Below, in pieces: positions 54,182-64,000 of a stretch of 64,000 bases of DNA. The notes under the pieces were generated by a model. It was not told the DNA's origin. It ran no database searches and worked only from the letters and a program-made list of their open reading frames with translations. Within the stretch, counting starts at the first letter, position 1. Every line of letters begins with the position of its first letter. The position numbers were made by a program, and so were the translations under genes. This stretch comes from Desulfamplus sp. (GTDB lineage Bacteria; Desulfobacterota; Desulfobacteria; Desulfobacterales; Desulfobacteraceae). The stretch is from assembly GCA_015232455.1 (NCBI GenBank), contig JADFZQ010000001.1, positions 186,001-250,000 of the forward strand. Direction: 5' to 3'.

Positions 54182-54619
54182 TTACTGTTCGATATTCCCA
54201 CCTGCTGTCTCAATTTTTTCCTTTGCAGTTTTACTTACAAAGCATTTTTTAAGAGAGATAGCTTTAGTAACTTCGCCATTGCCAAGTATTTTGACCTTAT
54301 CAATACAACCTTTAACAAGCCCCGCATTTCTCAAGGCAAGTTCGTCAACGATCATACCTGATTCAAATCTGTCAAGTTCAGAAACATTCACAATGGCTAC
54401 AATCTCTTTGTGAATGTTTTTAAAACCACGTTTAGGCAATCGTCTATGTAAAGGCATCTGACCACCTTCAAATCCAGGTCTTACTCCACCTCCGGATCTC
54501 GCTTTTAGCCCTTTATGCCCTTTTGTTGAAGTTTTGCCCATACCTGAGCCAGGTCCACGTCCTATCCTTTTTCTTTTATGTCTGCTACCCTCAGCAGGTG
54601 CCAGTTCATGCAATTTCAT
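54182..54619 (-). CDS. rplO: Ribosomal protein L15
   Basis: 145 residues from the ATG at 54619, with GGAGG just upstream. MKLHELAPAEGSRHKRKRIGRGPGSGMGKTSTKGHKG and GGVRPGFEGGQMPLHRRLPKRGFKN are diagnostic. Large-subunit core protein, one base after rpmD. Confidence 0.97.
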   Translation of the reverse strand: MKLHELAPAEGSRHKRKRIGRGPGSGMGKTSTKGHKGLKARSGGGVRPGFEGGQMPLHRRLPKRGFKNIHKEIVAIVNVSELDRFESGMIVDELALRNAGLVKGCIDKVKILGNGEVTKAISLKKCFVSKTAKEKIETAGGNIEQ

Positions 54620-54620
54620 T

Positions 54621-54803
54621 TTAAACCTCCTCTGCACTGACAAGATGAGGAACTTTTTTTACCATCCCCATAATTGCGGGGTTCATATTATGCTCCACTG
54701 TCATATGCATACGTTTTAAACCCAATGCACGAAGTATTTTCCGGTGCTTTTCAGGACGCCCGATTAGGCTTCTTATTTGTGTTAATCTTACTTTACCAGA
54801 CAT
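54621..54803 (-). CDS. rpmD: Ribosomal protein L30
   Basis: 60 residues from the ATG at 54803, preceded by GGAGAG. VRLTQIRSLIGRPEKHRKILRALGLKRMHMTVEHNMNPAIMGMVKKVPHLV matches bacterial L30. Between rpsE and rplO. Confidence 0.96.
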   Translation of the reverse strand: MSGKVRLTQIRSLIGRPEKHRKILRALGLKRMHMTVEHNMNPAIMGMVKKVPHLVSAEEV

Positions 54804-54838
54804 TATTTGTCTCTCCACTATATCTTCAAATATCTTGA

Positions 54839-55333
54839 CTATAATTCTTCAGGTCTAAGTCCGCGACGTTTAGCAACTTCTTCTTTTGTCTCTAACGATC
54901 TCAATCCAGCCATAGTTGCTCTGACAACATTATGTGTATTATTAGTTCCAATACATTTTGTCAAAATGTCAGTTATACCAGCAGCCTCAAGAACTGCACG
55001 GACAGCACCACCTGCAATAACACCAGTTCCAGGAGAAGCAGGTTTTAATAGCACTCTACCCGCACCGAAATGTCCAATAACTTCAAAGGGGACTGTTCCA
55101 TTCAGTACAGCAACTTTTACCATACTTCTTTTTGCCTTCTCAACGCCCTTACGAATAGCTTCTGGAACCTCACCTGCCTTACCGAGACCAAAGCCTACAT
55201 TGCCATCACCATCACCCACAACACAAAGAGCACTGAAACTAAAATTTCTTCCGCCTTTTACAACTTTTGCAACTCTGTTGATCCTAACTACTTTATCGAT
55301 CAATTGATTTTCTTCTGTTTGTTTACCGACCAA
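54839..55333 (-). CDS. rpsE: Ribosomal protein S5
   Basis: 164 residues. [55 protein letters not shown] is the double-stranded RNA-binding domain; [23 protein letters not shown] the C-terminal domain. A 30S protein important for decoding accuracy. Confidence 0.98.
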   Translation of the reverse strand: MVGKQTEENQLIDKVVRINRVAKVVKGGRNFSFSALCVVGDGDGNVGFGLGKAGEVPEAIRKGVEKAKRSMVKVAVLNGTVPFEVIGHFGAGRVLLKPASPGTGVIAGGAVRAVLEAAGITDILTKCIGTNNTHNVVRATMAGLRSLETKEEVAKRRGLRPEEL

Positions 55334-55349
55334 GGGACATCCTCCTTAA

Positions 55350-55718
55350 TTAGAATTGCAACCCGCCTTCACGGGCTCCGTCTGAAAGTGCTTTTACACG
55401 ACCATGATAAAGAAAACCATTTCTGTCGAAAACCACTTTAGTAATTCCCTTGTCAAGTGCCCTCTTAGCCACAATTCTACCAACAGCAACAGCAGCATCT
55501 TTGTTGCCACCTTTTTTGCCAGTATCTGTGAACTCCTTATCAAGGGTTGATGCAGAAACAATGGTATTGCCTTCAATATCGTTGATTATCTGGGCATATA
55601 TATGACTGGCACTTCTAAAGATATTAAGCCTCGGACGTTCTTGAGTACCTGTCATCTTTTTTCTTATTCTCTTTTTTCTCTTAACTCTTGAGATATATTT
55701 TTCGGATGTATTTGCCAT
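55350..55718 (-). CDS. rplR: Ribosomal protein L18
   Basis: 122 residues. [36 protein letters not shown] and [37 protein letters not shown] are conserved. Binds 5S rRNA in the central protuberance. 16 bp before rpsE. Confidence 0.97.
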   Translation of the reverse strand: MANTSEKYISRVKRKKRIRKKMTGTQERPRLNIFRSASHIYAQIINDIEGNTIVSASTLDKEFTDTGKKGGNKDAAVAVGRIVAKRALDKGITKVVFDRNGFLYHGRVKALSDGAREGGLQF

Positions 55719-55740
55719 AAAATTCTATTCCCGATTTAGA

Positions 55741-56283
55741 TTATTTTGCTGCAGACTTACCTGCTTTTTTGATTATTGTCTCATCAGAATACATAATACC
55801 CTTGCCTTTATACGGTTCAGGTGGTCTTATTCTTCTGATGTTTGCTGCAGTCTCACCTAAATTTTCTTTATCTATTGAGGATAAAGTGATTTGGGTGTTT
55901 TTATCTACTTTTGCAGAAATTCCTTCAGGAAGTGGGAAATTGACTGGATTAGAGAATCCGACATTTAATACAATGGTCTTGTCATTTAGTTCTGCTCTGT
56001 ATCCAATTCCACTCAGCAAAAGAGTTCTTTCATAACCATTAGTAACACCATTAACCATATTTTGAATCAACGCACGATACATACCCTGTAGTGCGACTGT
56101 TTTCCGATCCTCTGGGTTATTAGGTGCAACACGTAAAATTCCATCTTCAATACTAATTTTTACAGCCGGATGCAGACTTCGTGTTAATGTTCCCTTTGGA
56201 CCATTAACAGTCAATATATCACTATCAACAGTAATTTTGACTTTCGCTGGAATCTGGATCGGCTTCTTACCTATTCGTGACAT
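55741..56283 (-). CDS. rplF: Ribosomal protein L6
   Basis: 180 residues from the ATG at 56283, preceded by AGGAGAGG. MSRIGKKPIQIPAKVKITVD, VNGPKGTLTR and RIRPPEPYKGKGIMYSDE are diagnostic. Lies near the sarcin-ricin loop. Start 14 bp after rpsH. Confidence 0.98.
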   Translation of the reverse strand: MSRIGKKPIQIPAKVKITVDSDILTVNGPKGTLTRSLHPAVKISIEDGILRVAPNNPEDRKTVALQGMYRALIQNMVNGVTNGYERTLLLSGIGYRAELNDKTIVLNVGFSNPVNFPLPEGISAKVDKNTQITLSSIDKENLGETAANIRRIRPPEPYKGKGIMYSDETIIKKAGKSAAK

Positions 56284-56297
56284 ATACCTCTCCTGTG

Positions 56298-56693
56298 TTA
56301 CCAAATATTACAGAGGACTTCACCGCCCACATTCTCGTTTCTCGCCTGTTTATCCGTCATTAAACCTTTTGGAGTGGATAAAATCGCTATACCAAGACCG
56401 TTCAAAACCGGTTTTATATCTTTGGACTTGTTATATACCCTTCTACTGGGTTTACTTACTCTCTCAAGCCCATAAATTGCATGTTTTTTACCAGCATATT
56501 TCAGATAAACACGCAGTATTCCCTGCTTGTTATCTTCTAAAAACTTGTAATTTTTTATATATCCTTGCTCTTTTAGCACCCGTGCCATCTCAACTTTAAG
56601 TTTTGACCCGGGGATATCCACCTTTGCGAACTCAGCTTTTCCACCATTTCTGATTCTTGTAAGCATGTCCGCTATGGGATCACTCATTGCCAT
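56298..56693 (-). CDS. rpsH: Ribosomal protein S8
   Basis: 131 residues. [14 protein letters not shown] and the C-terminal [28 protein letters not shown] are diagnostic. Binds 16S helix 21 and in other bacteria represses the spc operon. GGAGAAAAAT precedes the ATG. The gap to rpsN upstream is unusually long (151 bp). Confidence 0.97.
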   Translation of the reverse strand: MAMSDPIADMLTRIRNGGKAEFAKVDIPGSKLKVEMARVLKEQGYIKNYKFLEDNKQGILRVYLKYAGKKHAIYGLERVSKPSRRVYNKSKDIKPVLNGLGIAILSTPKGLMTDKQARNENVGGEVLCNIW

Positions 56694-56844
56694 ATTTTTC
56701 TCCTGATAATATTACTATATTACTTAATCTTTTTATCTTAAGATTAATCAAACAATTATTAAAGCTATTTTTATTTTAAACAATGCGTTCTCTAATATAA
56801 CTATAATAACCTGAGAGGTTTTGTTTATATAGATTATGAATTTA
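56694..56844 (-). other. AT-rich gap between rpsN and rpsH
   Basis: 151 bp, long for this otherwise compact operon (most spacers under 40 bp). No small ORF seen. It may hold an internal promoter or a leader where a regulatory ribosomal protein could bind. Confidence 0.35.
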
Positions 56845-57030
56845 CTACCAACTTGATTTAGTAACACCTGGTAATCTACCAGCAGATGCAAGATTCCTAA
56901 AACAGATTCTACATATACCAGCTTTTCTTATGAATGCTCTGGGTCTTCCACATATTGGGCAGCGATTATAAGCACGAACCTCAAATTTTTGCTTTCGTTC
57001 TGCTCTAACAATAAGAGACGTTTTTGCCAA
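56845..57030 (-). CDS. rpsN: Ribosomal protein S14, zinc form
   Basis: 61 residues. The short form with a zinc knuckle [20 protein letters not shown] (C-x2-C-x12-C-x2-C), followed by [18 protein letters not shown]. The usual 30S head protein. Nine bp after rplE. Confidence 0.97.
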   Translation of the reverse strand: MAKTSLIVRAERKQKFEVRAYNRCPICGRPRAFIRKAGICRICFRNLASAGRLPGVTKSSW

Positions 57031-57039
57031 AATTCCCTC

Positions 57040-57576
57040 CTAATTTTTAAAAGGCATCCCAAACAATTTCAGGAGTGTTTTGCCCTCTTCATCTGTTTTT
57101 GCCGTTGTAACTATAGAAACATTAAGACCTTTAATGCTATCGGTCTTATCATAATCAATCTCAGGAAAAATTATATGTTCCTTAATACCAAGGCTGTAAT
57201 TACCCCTTCCATCAAATGCTTTCCCAGATATTCCTTTAAAATCACGCACACGAGGAAGTGCAATATTAATTAGCTTGTTTAGAAAATCGTACATCTTTTC
57301 ACCACGCAAAGTTACCATGCAACCAATTGGCATACCCATACGTAGTTTAAATGCAGCAATAGATTTTCTGGCTTTTGTGATTACAGGTTTCTGTCCAGCA
57401 ATCAGCGTTAAATCAGCTGCCGCAGAGTCAAGTAATTTAACATTTTTGATTGCTTCTCCAAGTCCTATATTCAACACGATTTTTTCCAGCATGGGAATTT
57501 GCATCGCGTTTTGATAACCAAAGGTCTTCTTTAACTCTGGTATTACTTCTTTTTCATATATTTCTTTAAGGCTCAA
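57040..57576 (-). CDS. rplE: Ribosomal protein L5
   Basis: 178 residues. [39 protein letters not shown] and [31 protein letters not shown] are diagnostic. Binds 5S rRNA and P-site tRNA. Confidence 0.98.
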   Translation of the reverse strand: MSLKEIYEKEVIPELKKTFGYQNAMQIPMLEKIVLNIGLGEAIKNVKLLDSAAADLTLIAGQKPVITKARKSIAAFKLRMGMPIGCMVTLRGEKMYDFLNKLINIALPRVRDFKGISGKAFDGRGNYSLGIKEHIIFPEIDYDKTDSIKGLNVSIVTTAKTDEEGKTLLKLFGMPFKN

Positions 57577-57602
57577 CGTTTTTGCTCCTTAAGCTGCATC
57601 TT

Positions 57603-57932
57603 TTAGGCATCAATCTGTTCATTGCATTTTCTGCAGAATCTCACCTTTTTACCATCTTCCAGCTCTCTCATACCAATGCGAACGGGTTTAACACATTTAT
57701 TGCACATAAGCATAAGATTGGAATAATCAATCGGCATCGGCTTCTCAACAATACCACCTTGAGGATTACCCTGAGTAGGTCTTTGATGAATTTTTGCAAT
57801 ATTTACATTTTCTACTACAACCCGATTTTTTTTTCTGAGAACCTTTAAAACTTTACCGATTTTTCCTTTATCTTTACCGGTAATAATTTTAACTTTATCA
57901 TCAGTTTTTATTTTCGTTTTTAATCTTTCCAT
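57603..57932 (-). CDS. rplX: Ribosomal protein L24
   Basis: 109 residues. The KOW motif is [19 protein letters not shown], followed by [34 protein letters not shown]. The C-terminus carries two Cys pairs (CNKC and CRKC), a zinc-ribbon-like extension present in some bacterial L24. Assembly initiator of the 50S subunit. Confidence 0.97.
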   Translation of the reverse strand: MERLKTKIKTDDKVKIITGKDKGKIGKVLKVLRKKNRVVVENVNIAKIHQRPTQGNPQGGIVEKPMPIDYSNLMLMCNKCVKPVRIGMRELEDGKKVRFCRKCNEQIDA

Positions 57933-57965
57933 TTAAAATCCTCTTAAATAATAAACCGAAGCGGT

Positions 57966-58334
57966 TTAAAGAACTTCCGGAGCTAAAGAGATTATTTTCA
58001 TAAACTTTTTGGCTCTCAGTTCCCTTGCAACCGGGCCGAAAATACGGGTTCCAACGGGTTCGTTAGAGTTATTAATTATAACTGCTGAATTGTCATCAAA
58101 TCTTATCATAGAACCATCAGGTCTTGAAATCTCCTTTTTTGTTCTAACAATTACAGCTTTTAATACATCACCTTTCTTTACTTTGGCATTGGGTATTGCC
58201 TCTTTTACTGAAACGACAATAACATCCCCGATACCAGCATAACGTCTTTTCGAGCCACCAAGCACTTTTATGCAATAAAGCTCTTTGGCTCCGGAGTTGT
58301 CTGCTACAGTCAATCTCGTCTCGGTTTGAATCAT
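57966..58334 (-). CDS. rplN: Ribosomal protein L14
   Basis: 122 residues. [46 protein letters not shown] and [28 protein letters not shown] are diagnostic. Sits at the subunit interface with L19 and L3. Confidence 0.98.
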   Translation of the reverse strand: MIQTETRLTVADNSGAKELYCIKVLGGSKRRYAGIGDVIVVSVKEAIPNAKVKKGDVLKAVIVRTKKEISRPDGSMIRFDDNSAVIINNSNEPVGTRIFGPVARELRAKKFMKIISLAPEVL

Positions 58335-58352
58335 TTTTCAACTCCCCTTAAA

Positions 58353-58628
58353 TCAAACTGCTCTTTTGACAATCTCACTGACCCGAAATCTCTTTGTTTT
58401 GCTCAAAGGTCTTGACTCTGTAATCTTAACAACATCTCCAGTTTTACACTGGTTGTTTTCGTCGTGAGCAGCATACTTTTTATATTTTTTAATATATTTT
58501 TTGTAAACAGCGTGCTGAACAAATCTCTCGACTTGAACAACAACCGATTTTTCCATTTTGTCTGATACTACTGTTCCAAGTAGTACTTTTCTACTTCCTC
58601 TTTCATTCATGGCATCAACTTTTCTCAT
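58353..58628 (-). CDS. rpsQ: Ribosomal protein S17
   Basis: 91 residues from the ATG at 58628, whose first base is shared with the rpmC stop (TAATG); an internal ATG at 58610 is the alternative. [71 protein letters not shown] is the S17 fold. Confidence 0.97.
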   Translation of the reverse strand: MRKVDAMNERGSRKVLLGTVVSDKMEKSVVVQVERFVQHAVYKKYIKKYKKYAAHDENNQCKTGDVVKITESRPLSKTKRFRVSEIVKRAV

Positions 58629-58825
58629 TAGCTAATATTTAAGTTCATCTCCCTTGAGATGGTCATCAGACGAGCTATATCTTTTCTGATTTTTGGGAGA
58701 ATGGCTGTATTCTCAAGCCTACCCACACCATGCTGAAAACGAAGATTAAAAAACTCTTTTTTCAGCTCAGCTATTTTAGTATTAATTTCATCAGCACTCA
58801 TGGCTCTGATTTCACTTGTCTTCAT
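58628..58825 (-). CDS. rpmC: Ribosomal protein L29
   Basis: 65 residues, a helical hairpin ([44 protein letters not shown]). Located at the peptide exit. Its stop overlaps the rpsQ start by one base and it follows rplP by 6 bp. Confidence 0.96.
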   Translation of the reverse strand: MKTSEIRAMSADEINTKIAELKKEFFNLRFQHGVGRLENTAILPKIRKDIARLMTISREMNLNIS

Positions 58826-58831
58826 GTTTTA

Positions 58832-59239
58832 TTATAACCTCTCCACAAAGCGAGTTTTGACACAGAGCTTACTTGCAGCAAGCTCAAGAGCTTCAATTGC
58901 AAGCTCTCTTGGAACACCTTCCATCTCATAGAGAATCCTACCAGGTTTTACAGCTGCAACCCACCCTTCAGTTGGACCTTTACCTTTACCCATTCTAACT
59001 TCAGCAGGTTTTTTAGTAATAGGTTTATCGGGAAAAAAGCGAATCCATGTCTTTCCAAGCCTTTTAATCTTACGAGTCATTGCAATACGGGCAGCTTCAA
59101 TTTGACGAGCATTAACATAACCGCATTCAACAGCTTGAAGACCAAATTCACCAAAATTAAGTTCTGTTCCCCTGCTGGGCTTTCCCTTTAATCTACCGCG
59201 CATTCTTTTGCGATATTTTACCTTTTTGGGACTTAGCAT
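58832..59239 (-). CDS. rplP: Ribosomal protein L16
   Basis: 135 residues. [56 protein letters not shown] and [26 protein letters not shown] are diagnostic. Supports A-site tRNA binding. Confidence 0.98.
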   Translation of the reverse strand: MLSPKKVKYRKRMRGRLKGKPSRGTELNFGEFGLQAVECGYVNARQIEAARIAMTRKIKRLGKTWIRFFPDKPITKKPAEVRMGKGKGPTEGWVAAVKPGRILYEMEGVPRELAIEALELAASKLCVKTRFVERL

Positions 59240-59260
59240 AATTATCTCCTTACCAGCATA

Positions 59261-59908
59261 TTAAGCTGTAACTCTCTGATCCGCATTAAGCACTTCGCCC
59301 TTAAACACAAAGACTTTGATGCCAATAGCACCGTATGTTGTGCGAGCCTCAATAAAGCCGTAATCCATATCAGCCCTAAGTGTATGAAGTGGAATTCTAC
59401 CCTCTTTATACCATTCAGTTCTTGCCATCTCTGCACCGCCAAGCCTACCAGAACATATAATTTTTATCCCTTGAGCTCCAAACCTCATAGCAGATGTAAC
59501 GCTTCTTTTCATTGCTCTTCTAAAAGCTATACGGCGTTCAAGCTGTAGTGCTATATTTTCAGCTACAAGCTGAGCATCAATTTCTGGTCTGCGAACCTCT
59601 TTAATATCAATGAGTACTTCTGGCGATACAATTTTCTCAAGCTCTTGCTTTAAAAGAGCAATATCAGCCCCTTTTTTACCTATTATAATTCCCGGTCTTG
59701 CAGCAAACACTCTAACTCTTATGCGTTTAGAAAAACGCTCAATTTCAATCTTTGAGATTCCTGCATGGTAGAGCTTTTTTTTCAAAAATTTTCTAATTTT
59801 GTAATCTTCAAGTACAAAATTACCATACTCTTTATCTGCATACCATCTGGAGTCCCATGTTCCTGTGATACCTAATCTTAATCCAATTGGATTTACTTTT
59901 TGGCCCAA
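59261..59908 (-). CDS. rpsC: Ribosomal protein S3
   Basis: 215 residues. [24 protein letters not shown], the KH-type [18 protein letters not shown] and [32 protein letters not shown] are diagnostic. At the mRNA entry of the 30S subunit. Confidence 0.98.
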   Translation of the reverse strand: MGQKVNPIGLRLGITGTWDSRWYADKEYGNFVLEDYKIRKFLKKKLYHAGISKIEIERFSKRIRVRVFAARPGIIIGKKGADIALLKQELEKIVSPEVLIDIKEVRRPEIDAQLVAENIALQLERRIAFRRAMKRSVTSAMRFGAQGIKIICSGRLGGAEMARTEWYKEGRIPLHTLRADMDYGFIEARTTYGAIGIKVFVFKGEVLNADQRVTA

Positions 59909-59920
59909 GCCACTCCCTCC

Positions 59921-60259
59921 CTATTTGACCGTTTCCGAAACCGTGACTGTAATATGGCTGGTTCTTTTCAGAATCCTTGCTCCTCTGCCTCTAGCCCTCG
60001 CCCTAAATCTTTTTAAAGAGGGACCATGATCAACTGATATATTTTTTACGATAAGTTCATCAACATCAATTTCATTATTATGCTCTGCATTAGCCACTGC
60101 AGACCTGAGGGTCTTTGATATAATACCGGCAGCTTTAAGAGGCATAAATTTAAGAAGATTCAAAGCATCTTCTACCTTTTTCCCCTTTACAGCTTCCACA
60201 GGTGCACGCAGTTTAAATGGCGAAATACGCACATATTTTGTTACTGCTTTAACTTCCAT
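59921..60259 (-). CDS. rplV: Ribosomal protein L22
   Basis: 112 residues. [52 protein letters not shown] and the hook region [28 protein letters not shown] are diagnostic. Lines the exit tunnel. Confidence 0.97.
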   Translation of the reverse strand: MEVKAVTKYVRISPFKLRAPVEAVKGKKVEDALNLLKFMPLKAAGIISKTLRSAVANAEHNNEIDVDELIVKNISVDHGPSLKRFRARARGRGARILKRTSHITVTVSETVK

Positions 60260-60292
60260 ATTTATATCCTTATAAATTAAAAACCCGTCAGC

Positions 60293-60574
60293 TTATTTTT
60301 TTACTTTAGCTTTTTTATCGCCCGCATGACCATAAAATGTTCTTGTTGGTGAAAATTCACCAAGTTTATGTCCTACCATATTTTCTGTAACAAAAACGGG
60401 TATAAATTTCTTTCCATTATGCACTGCGAGTGTAATACCAACCATTTCTGGAAAAATAGTTGATCTTCGAGACCAAGTTTTTATTACCTGATTACTCTTA
60501 CTATCCTGAAGTGCTATTACCTTTTTCAAAAGTTCAGGGGCTATATACGGTCCCTTTTTTAACGACCTTGGCAT
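60293..60574 (-). CDS. rpsS: Ribosomal protein S19
   Basis: 93 residues. [70 protein letters not shown] are diagnostic. 30S head protein at the subunit bridge. Confidence 0.98.
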   Translation of the reverse strand: MPRSLKKGPYIAPELLKKVIALQDSKSNQVIKTWSRRSTIFPEMVGITLAVHNGKKFIPVFVTENMVGHKLGEFSPTRTFYGHAGDKKAKVKK

Positions 60575-60588
60575 ATCAGATCACCTAT

Positions 60589-61419
60589 TTATTTTTTCTT
60601 AGTTCTTCTTTTTACTATGTACTGATTAGATCTTTTGTTTGTACGGGTCTTATAGCCCTTAGAAGGCACACCCCATGGACTACATGGCTGCCTTCCGCCA
60701 GAAGATCTTCCTTCACCACCACCCATTGGATGGTCAACAGGGTTCATAGCCACGCCTCTAACAGATGGACGTTTACCAAGCCATCTGGTACGACCAGCTT
60801 TTCCTAAGCTAAGATCTCCATGTTTTTCATTACCAACTCTTCCAATAGTTGCCTTGCATTTTACATGAACCATGCGCACTTCACCAGAAGGGAGAAGAAC
60901 CTGTGCATAAGACCCCTCTTTTGCCATGAGTCTTGCATAGGTTCCAGCACTTCTAACTATCTGACCACCTTTATTTTGCTTTAACTCTACATTATGAATA
61001 CGCGTACCAAGTGGTATGTTTTCAAGTGGAAGACAATTCCCAGGTTTAATATCAGATTGCGGACCTGTCTCAATCACATCTCCAACAGCTATCTCACGAG
61101 GTGCAAGAATATATCTTTTCTCTCCATCAGCATAAACTAAAAGAGCTATTCTGGCACTACGATTTGGATCATACTCTATGGAACTGACTTTTGCAGGAAT
61201 ACCATCTTTATCCCGTTTAAAATCAATTACTCTGTATTGCTTTTTAGCCCCGCCACCCTTGTGCCTACTTGTTATTCTTCCGTATGAGTTCCTCCCACCC
61301 GTTTTCTTCAGTTTTTTAAGAAGAGACCGCTCAGGTTTATCTTTAGTAATTTCTTCAAATGTAAAATATTCCTGTGATCGTCTTCCGGGTGATGTGGGCT
61401 TTGTTTTTTTAATTGCCAT
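60589..61419 (-). CDS. rplB: Ribosomal protein L2
   Basis: 276 residues. [47 protein letters not shown] and [29 protein letters not shown], with the His near the peptidyl transferase centre. One of the most conserved 50S proteins. Confidence 0.99.
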   Translation of the reverse strand: MAIKKTKPTSPGRRSQEYFTFEEITKDKPERSLLKKLKKTGGRNSYGRITSRHKGGGAKKQYRVIDFKRDKDGIPAKVSSIEYDPNRSARIALLVYADGEKRYILAPREIAVGDVIETGPQSDIKPGNCLPLENIPLGTRIHNVELKQNKGGQIVRSAGTYARLMAKEGSYAQVLLPSGEVRMVHVKCKATIGRVGNEKHGDLSLGKAGRTRWLGKRPSVRGVAMNPVDHPMGGGEGRSSGGRQPCSPWGVPSKGYKTRTNKRSNQYIVKRRTKKK

Positions 61420-61431
61420 TTTATTATCCCT

Positions 61432-61722
61432 TTAAACACCTTCAAAAAAATCAATTCTCTGCCCGGGCATTAGCCTTACAATAGCTTTTTTAAAATCCCG
61501 TCTTTTTCCAAGTATCCGTCCTCTACGCTTTATTTTACCTTTTATATTTAACGTATTTACAGATTTAACTTTGGCATTGAATATTTTTTCTATTGCATTT
61601 TTGATCTCCACCCGATTTGCATGAGGTGCAACCTCAAAAGTTAGCTGATTAACCTGCTCTTTTTGCAAATTTGACTTTTCACTCTGAATAGGGCGTCTTA
61701 TTATATCATATTCCATTATCAT
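61432..61722 (-). CDS. rplW: Ribosomal protein L23
   Basis: 96 residues from the ATG at 61722, with GGGAGG 11 nt upstream; it overlaps the end of rplD by 17 bp. [57 protein letters not shown] is diagnostic. Docks trigger factor and SRP at the exit. Confidence 0.96.
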   Translation of the reverse strand: MIMEYDIIRRPIQSEKSNLQKEQVNQLTFEVAPHANRVEIKNAIEKIFNAKVKSVNTLNIKGKIKRRGRILGKRRDFKKAIVRLMPGQRIDFFEGV

Positions 61723-62344
61723 TTTGAGCAAACCTCCCTTCAATCGACTGGATGGAAGATTCAACAATCAGAAGATTGTCATACTTAAGGAGGTCATAGA
61801 CATTAAGACCTTCTGTCTTAAGCACTTTGACGTCAGGTATATTTTGTGCGGAGATAAAAAGTATTCTGTCATCTTCGTTAGTGATAATCAGCACATTTTT
61901 TAAGCCAAGATTCCGAGTAATATTAACAACTTCCTTTGTTTTAATTTGGCTCAATCCAAAGGAATCAATAACAAAAAGTTCATTATTCTTCAATTTTGAA
62001 CTTAAAGCCATTTTCATAGCAAGGCTCTTTACCTTTTTGTTTACTTTATGTTCATAGGATCTTTGAACAGGCCCAAAAATTATTCCGCCACCTTTTCTAA
62101 GAGCTGACTTTATTCCGCCTGCCCTCGCATTTCCAGTTCCTTTCTGTCTAAACAACTTTCTTGTACTTCCTGCAACTTCACCCCTGACCTTAGCAACCGC
62201 TGTTCCTAAGCGCCTAGAAGTAAGCTGCATCCTGACAACATCGTGCAGTACGCTTTTCTTTACAGGAACGGTGAATATCTCATCAGATAGATTTACTTCT
62301 GATACTTTTTCACCAGATCTGTTCAAAACATCTACAACAGCCAT
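61706..62344 (-). CDS. rplD: Ribosomal protein L4
   Basis: 212 residues from the ATG at 62344 with GAGGAAG upstream. [59 protein letters not shown] is the tunnel loop. In some bacteria it also represses the S10 operon. Confidence 0.97.
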   Translation of the reverse strand: MAVVDVLNRSGEKVSEVNLSDEIFTVPVKKSVLHDVVRMQLTSRRLGTAVAKVRGEVAGSTRKLFRQKGTGNARAGGIKSALRKGGGIIFGPVQRSYEHKVNKKVKSLAMKMALSSKLKNNELFVIDSFGLSQIKTKEVVNITRNLGLKNVLIITNEDDRILFISAQNIPDVKVLKTEGLNVYDLLKYDNLLIVESSIQSIEGRFAQNDNGI

Positions 62345-62430
62345 ATACTTCCTCATTAAAAATAACGACCATGCATCACTGCGAAATTATTGCAATACCC
62401 ATAGCCGTAAGTAAATAGTAACCTAATTTT

Positions 62431-63066
62431 CTATTTTTTATTTATATTAGATTTCACAATCTCAAGAATACCTGTTTTAGAACCTGGTATAGCACCTTTT
62501 ATCAACATCAAATTCTGTTCAGGTCTAATATCGATAATCTCAAGATTTTTAACTGTTTTTCTATCAACACCCATGTGACCTGGCATTTTTTTGCCCTTTA
62601 TAATTCTTGATGGCCATGCACTACAACCAACTGAACCAGGTTCACGAATATTTCGGCTTCCATGAGACCTTGGACCCATTGTAAATCCATGCCTCTTTAC
62701 AGTTCCTGCAAACCCACGTCCTTTAGAAATACCTGAAACATTAATTTTTTGCCCTACAGAAAACATATCAAGGTTAATGAGCTGCCCTAACTGATAATCC
62801 CCAGGAGAGTCAACCCTGAATTCTCGCAAAGCAGAGAAAGCTGCTGAACCACTTTTGGAAAAATGCCCAGCAGCGGGTTTATTTACCTTTACAAGGCTCT
62901 TCTCCCCAAAACCTAACTGCAGTGCATTATATCCATCGGTTTTATCCGATTTAATCTGAGTAACATAACACGGTCCAACCTGAACAACTGTTACAGGGAT
63001 AAAACGACCATCAGATGCAAAAACATTGGTCATCCCGATTTTTTTTCCTAAAATTCCATTACACAT
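62431..63066 (-). CDS. rplC: Ribosomal protein L3
   Basis: 211 residues from the ATG at 63066. NGILGKKIGMTNVFASDGRFIPVTVVQVGPC and SKGRGFAGTVKRHGFTMGPRSHGSRNIREPGSVG are diagnostic. Early assembly protein near the peptidyl transferase centre. Confidence 0.97.
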   Translation of the reverse strand: MCNGILGKKIGMTNVFASDGRFIPVTVVQVGPCYVTQIKSDKTDGYNALQLGFGEKSLVKVNKPAAGHFSKSGSAAFSALREFRVDSPGDYQLGQLINLDMFSVGQKINVSGISKGRGFAGTVKRHGFTMGPRSHGSRNIREPGSVGCSAWPSRIIKGKKMPGHMGVDRKTVKNLEIIDIRPEQNLMLIKGAIPGSKTGILEIVKSNINKK

Positions 63067-63114
63067 TATCATTCCCACCTGAACCCTAAATGATATTTAA
63101 GGCTTTATCTTTGC

Positions 63115-63423
63115 TTAAAGTTTTATCTGAACATCAACACCTGGCGAAAGATCAAGTTTCATAAGTGCATCAACTGTCTGCTGAGTTGGCTCAAGTATAT
63201 CCATCAGTCTTTTATGAGTTCTGATTTCAAACTGCTCACGGGATTTTTTATTCACATGGGGAGATCTGAGAACACAGAATTTATTGATACTTGTTGGTAG
63301 TGGTATAGGACCCACAACCTTTGCACCTGTCTTTCTTGCAGTATCAACAATATCAATAGATGACTGATCAAGAAGTTTGTGATCGTATGCTTTGAGCCTG
63401 ATCCTGATTTTTGATTTTATCAT
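63115..63423 (-). CDS. rpsJ: Ribosomal protein S10
   Basis: 102 residues. [69 protein letters not shown] is diagnostic. Also the antitermination factor NusE. 22 bp after tuf. Confidence 0.98.
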   Translation of the reverse strand: MIKSKIRIRLKAYDHKLLDQSSIDIVDTARKTGAKVVGPIPLPTSINKFCVLRSPHVNKKSREQFEIRTHKRLMDILEPTQQTVDALMKLDLSPGVDVQIKL

Positions 63424-63445
63424 AACAGCCTTATATTCTTATGCT

Positions 63446-64000
63446 TTATTCAATTATTTCACCAATGACACCAGCCCCTACAGTGCGACCACCTTCACGA
63501 ATAGCAAAACGAAGCTCTTTTTCCATAGCTATCGGAGCTATCAGTTCAGCAGTTATACTCGCATTATCTCCGGGCATTATCATCTCAACACCTTCTGCAA
63601 GACTTAATATTCCAGTAACATCTGTGGTTCTAAAGAAAAACTGAGGTCTATATCCACTAAAAAATGGGGTATGGCGACCTCCCTCTTCTTTGCTTAAACA
63701 ATAAATTTCAGCTCTGAACTTAGTATGAGGTGTAATGCTACCGGGTTTTGCAACTACCTGTCCTCTTTCAACTGCATCTCTTTTCGTTCCACGAAGAAGG
63801 AGTCCTACGTTGTCTCCAGCCTGACCCTCATCAAGTAGTTTCCTAAACATCTCTACACCAGTACAGGTTGTCTTGGCTGTCTCACGTATTCCTACAAGCT
63901 CTACTTCATCTCCTGCTTTGATTATTCCTCTTTCAATCCTGCCAGTTACAACTGTGCCACGACCAGAAATGCTAAATACGTCTTCAATAGGCATAAGAAA
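63446..64000 (-). CDS. tuf: Elongation factor Tu (partial, N-terminal part beyond right edge)
   Basis: The frame is open to the right edge and reads [25 protein letters not shown], the start of EF-Tu domain 2, so the GTPase domain lies outside. [17 protein letters not shown] and [38 protein letters not shown] are domain 3. It delivers aminoacyl-tRNA to the ribosome. Head of the S10 operon. Confidence 0.98.
   Translation of the reverse strand, partial: FLMPIEDVFSISGRGTVVTGRIERGIIKAGDEVELVGIRETAKTTCTGVEMFRKLLDEGQAGDNVGLLLRGTKRDAVERGQVVAKPGSITPHTKFRAEIYCLSKEEGGRHTPFFSGYRPQFFFRTTDVTGILSLAEGVEMIMPGDNASITAELIAPIAMEKELRFAIREGGRTVGAGVIGEIIE

Noticed and set aside
1-64000. CRISPR arrays, rRNA operons, prophage or IS transposase genes
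   Set aside because: No regularly spaced repeats, no rRNA sequence and no complete transposase or phage structural gene were seen on either strand.

Overview
The window looks like chromosome from an AT-rich, motile, sulfate-reducing deltaproteobacterium, most likely Desulfobacterales. The pointers are a dissimilatory-type sulfate adenylyltransferase with a Cys zinc motif, TRAP and TAXI solute receptors, a selenocysteine tRNA, a sigma-54-controlled flagellar operon and a heterotetrameric-type sarcosine oxidase beta subunit. This assignment is inference from gene content; there is no rRNA in the window.

Layout. 1-6.0 kb: 3' part not included of a soxB-like gene, rlmD, an alpha/beta hydrolase, cinA and one oligopeptide-type ABC permease. 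6.0-10.85 kb: a cassette-like accessory island. All genes lie on the minus strand and four attC-like recombination sites (7091-7177, 8592-8656, 9111-9202, 10016-10101) separate them, with no integrase in view. It carries a RelE-type toxin/antitoxin pair, an HEPN/MNT pair, one intact and one truncated DUF29 gene (a 0.41 kb duplication whose edge falls on the attC core), a HEAT-like gene, a putAbiC-type phage abortive infection gene and two unknown small membrane proteins. I read it as an integron-like cassette cluster without integrase (CALIN) that concentrates toxin/antitoxin and anti-phage genes. 11-17.7 kb: alaS, recA, larC and an M20 peptidase, tightly packed. 17.9 kb: selC.

18.4-31.1 kb: a flagellar cluster on the plus strand. 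It holds a large exported TPR protein, a sigma-54 activator with a degenerate receiver domain, then flgB-flgC-fliE-fliF-fliG-fliH-fliI-fliJ and a MotE-like gene. A near-consensus sigma-54 promoter (TGGCAT-N5-TTGCC) sits in front of flgB, immediately downstream of the activator gene.

31.2-49.2 kb: a flavodoxin-like reductase, a DUF134 regulator, sat, a periplasmic receptor, a chemoreceptor, a DctPQM TRAP transporter, a TAXI receptor, an orphan NarL-type response regulator, a biotin ECF transporter (bioY and ecfA/ecfT), a large lipoprotein joining a beta-propeller to a metallophosphoesterase, and birA without its DNA-binding domain. 49.3-64 kb: the S10-spc-alpha ribosomal operon from tuf (5' end beyond the right edge) to rplQ.

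Intergenic regions carry several dispersed palindromes: two 28-bp perfect palindromes beginning GTAG, three copies of a TTTGACAACTT hairpin, and other hairpins near gene ends. Coding sequences also show recurrent low-complexity insertions (Lys-, Ser-, Asn- or His-rich).
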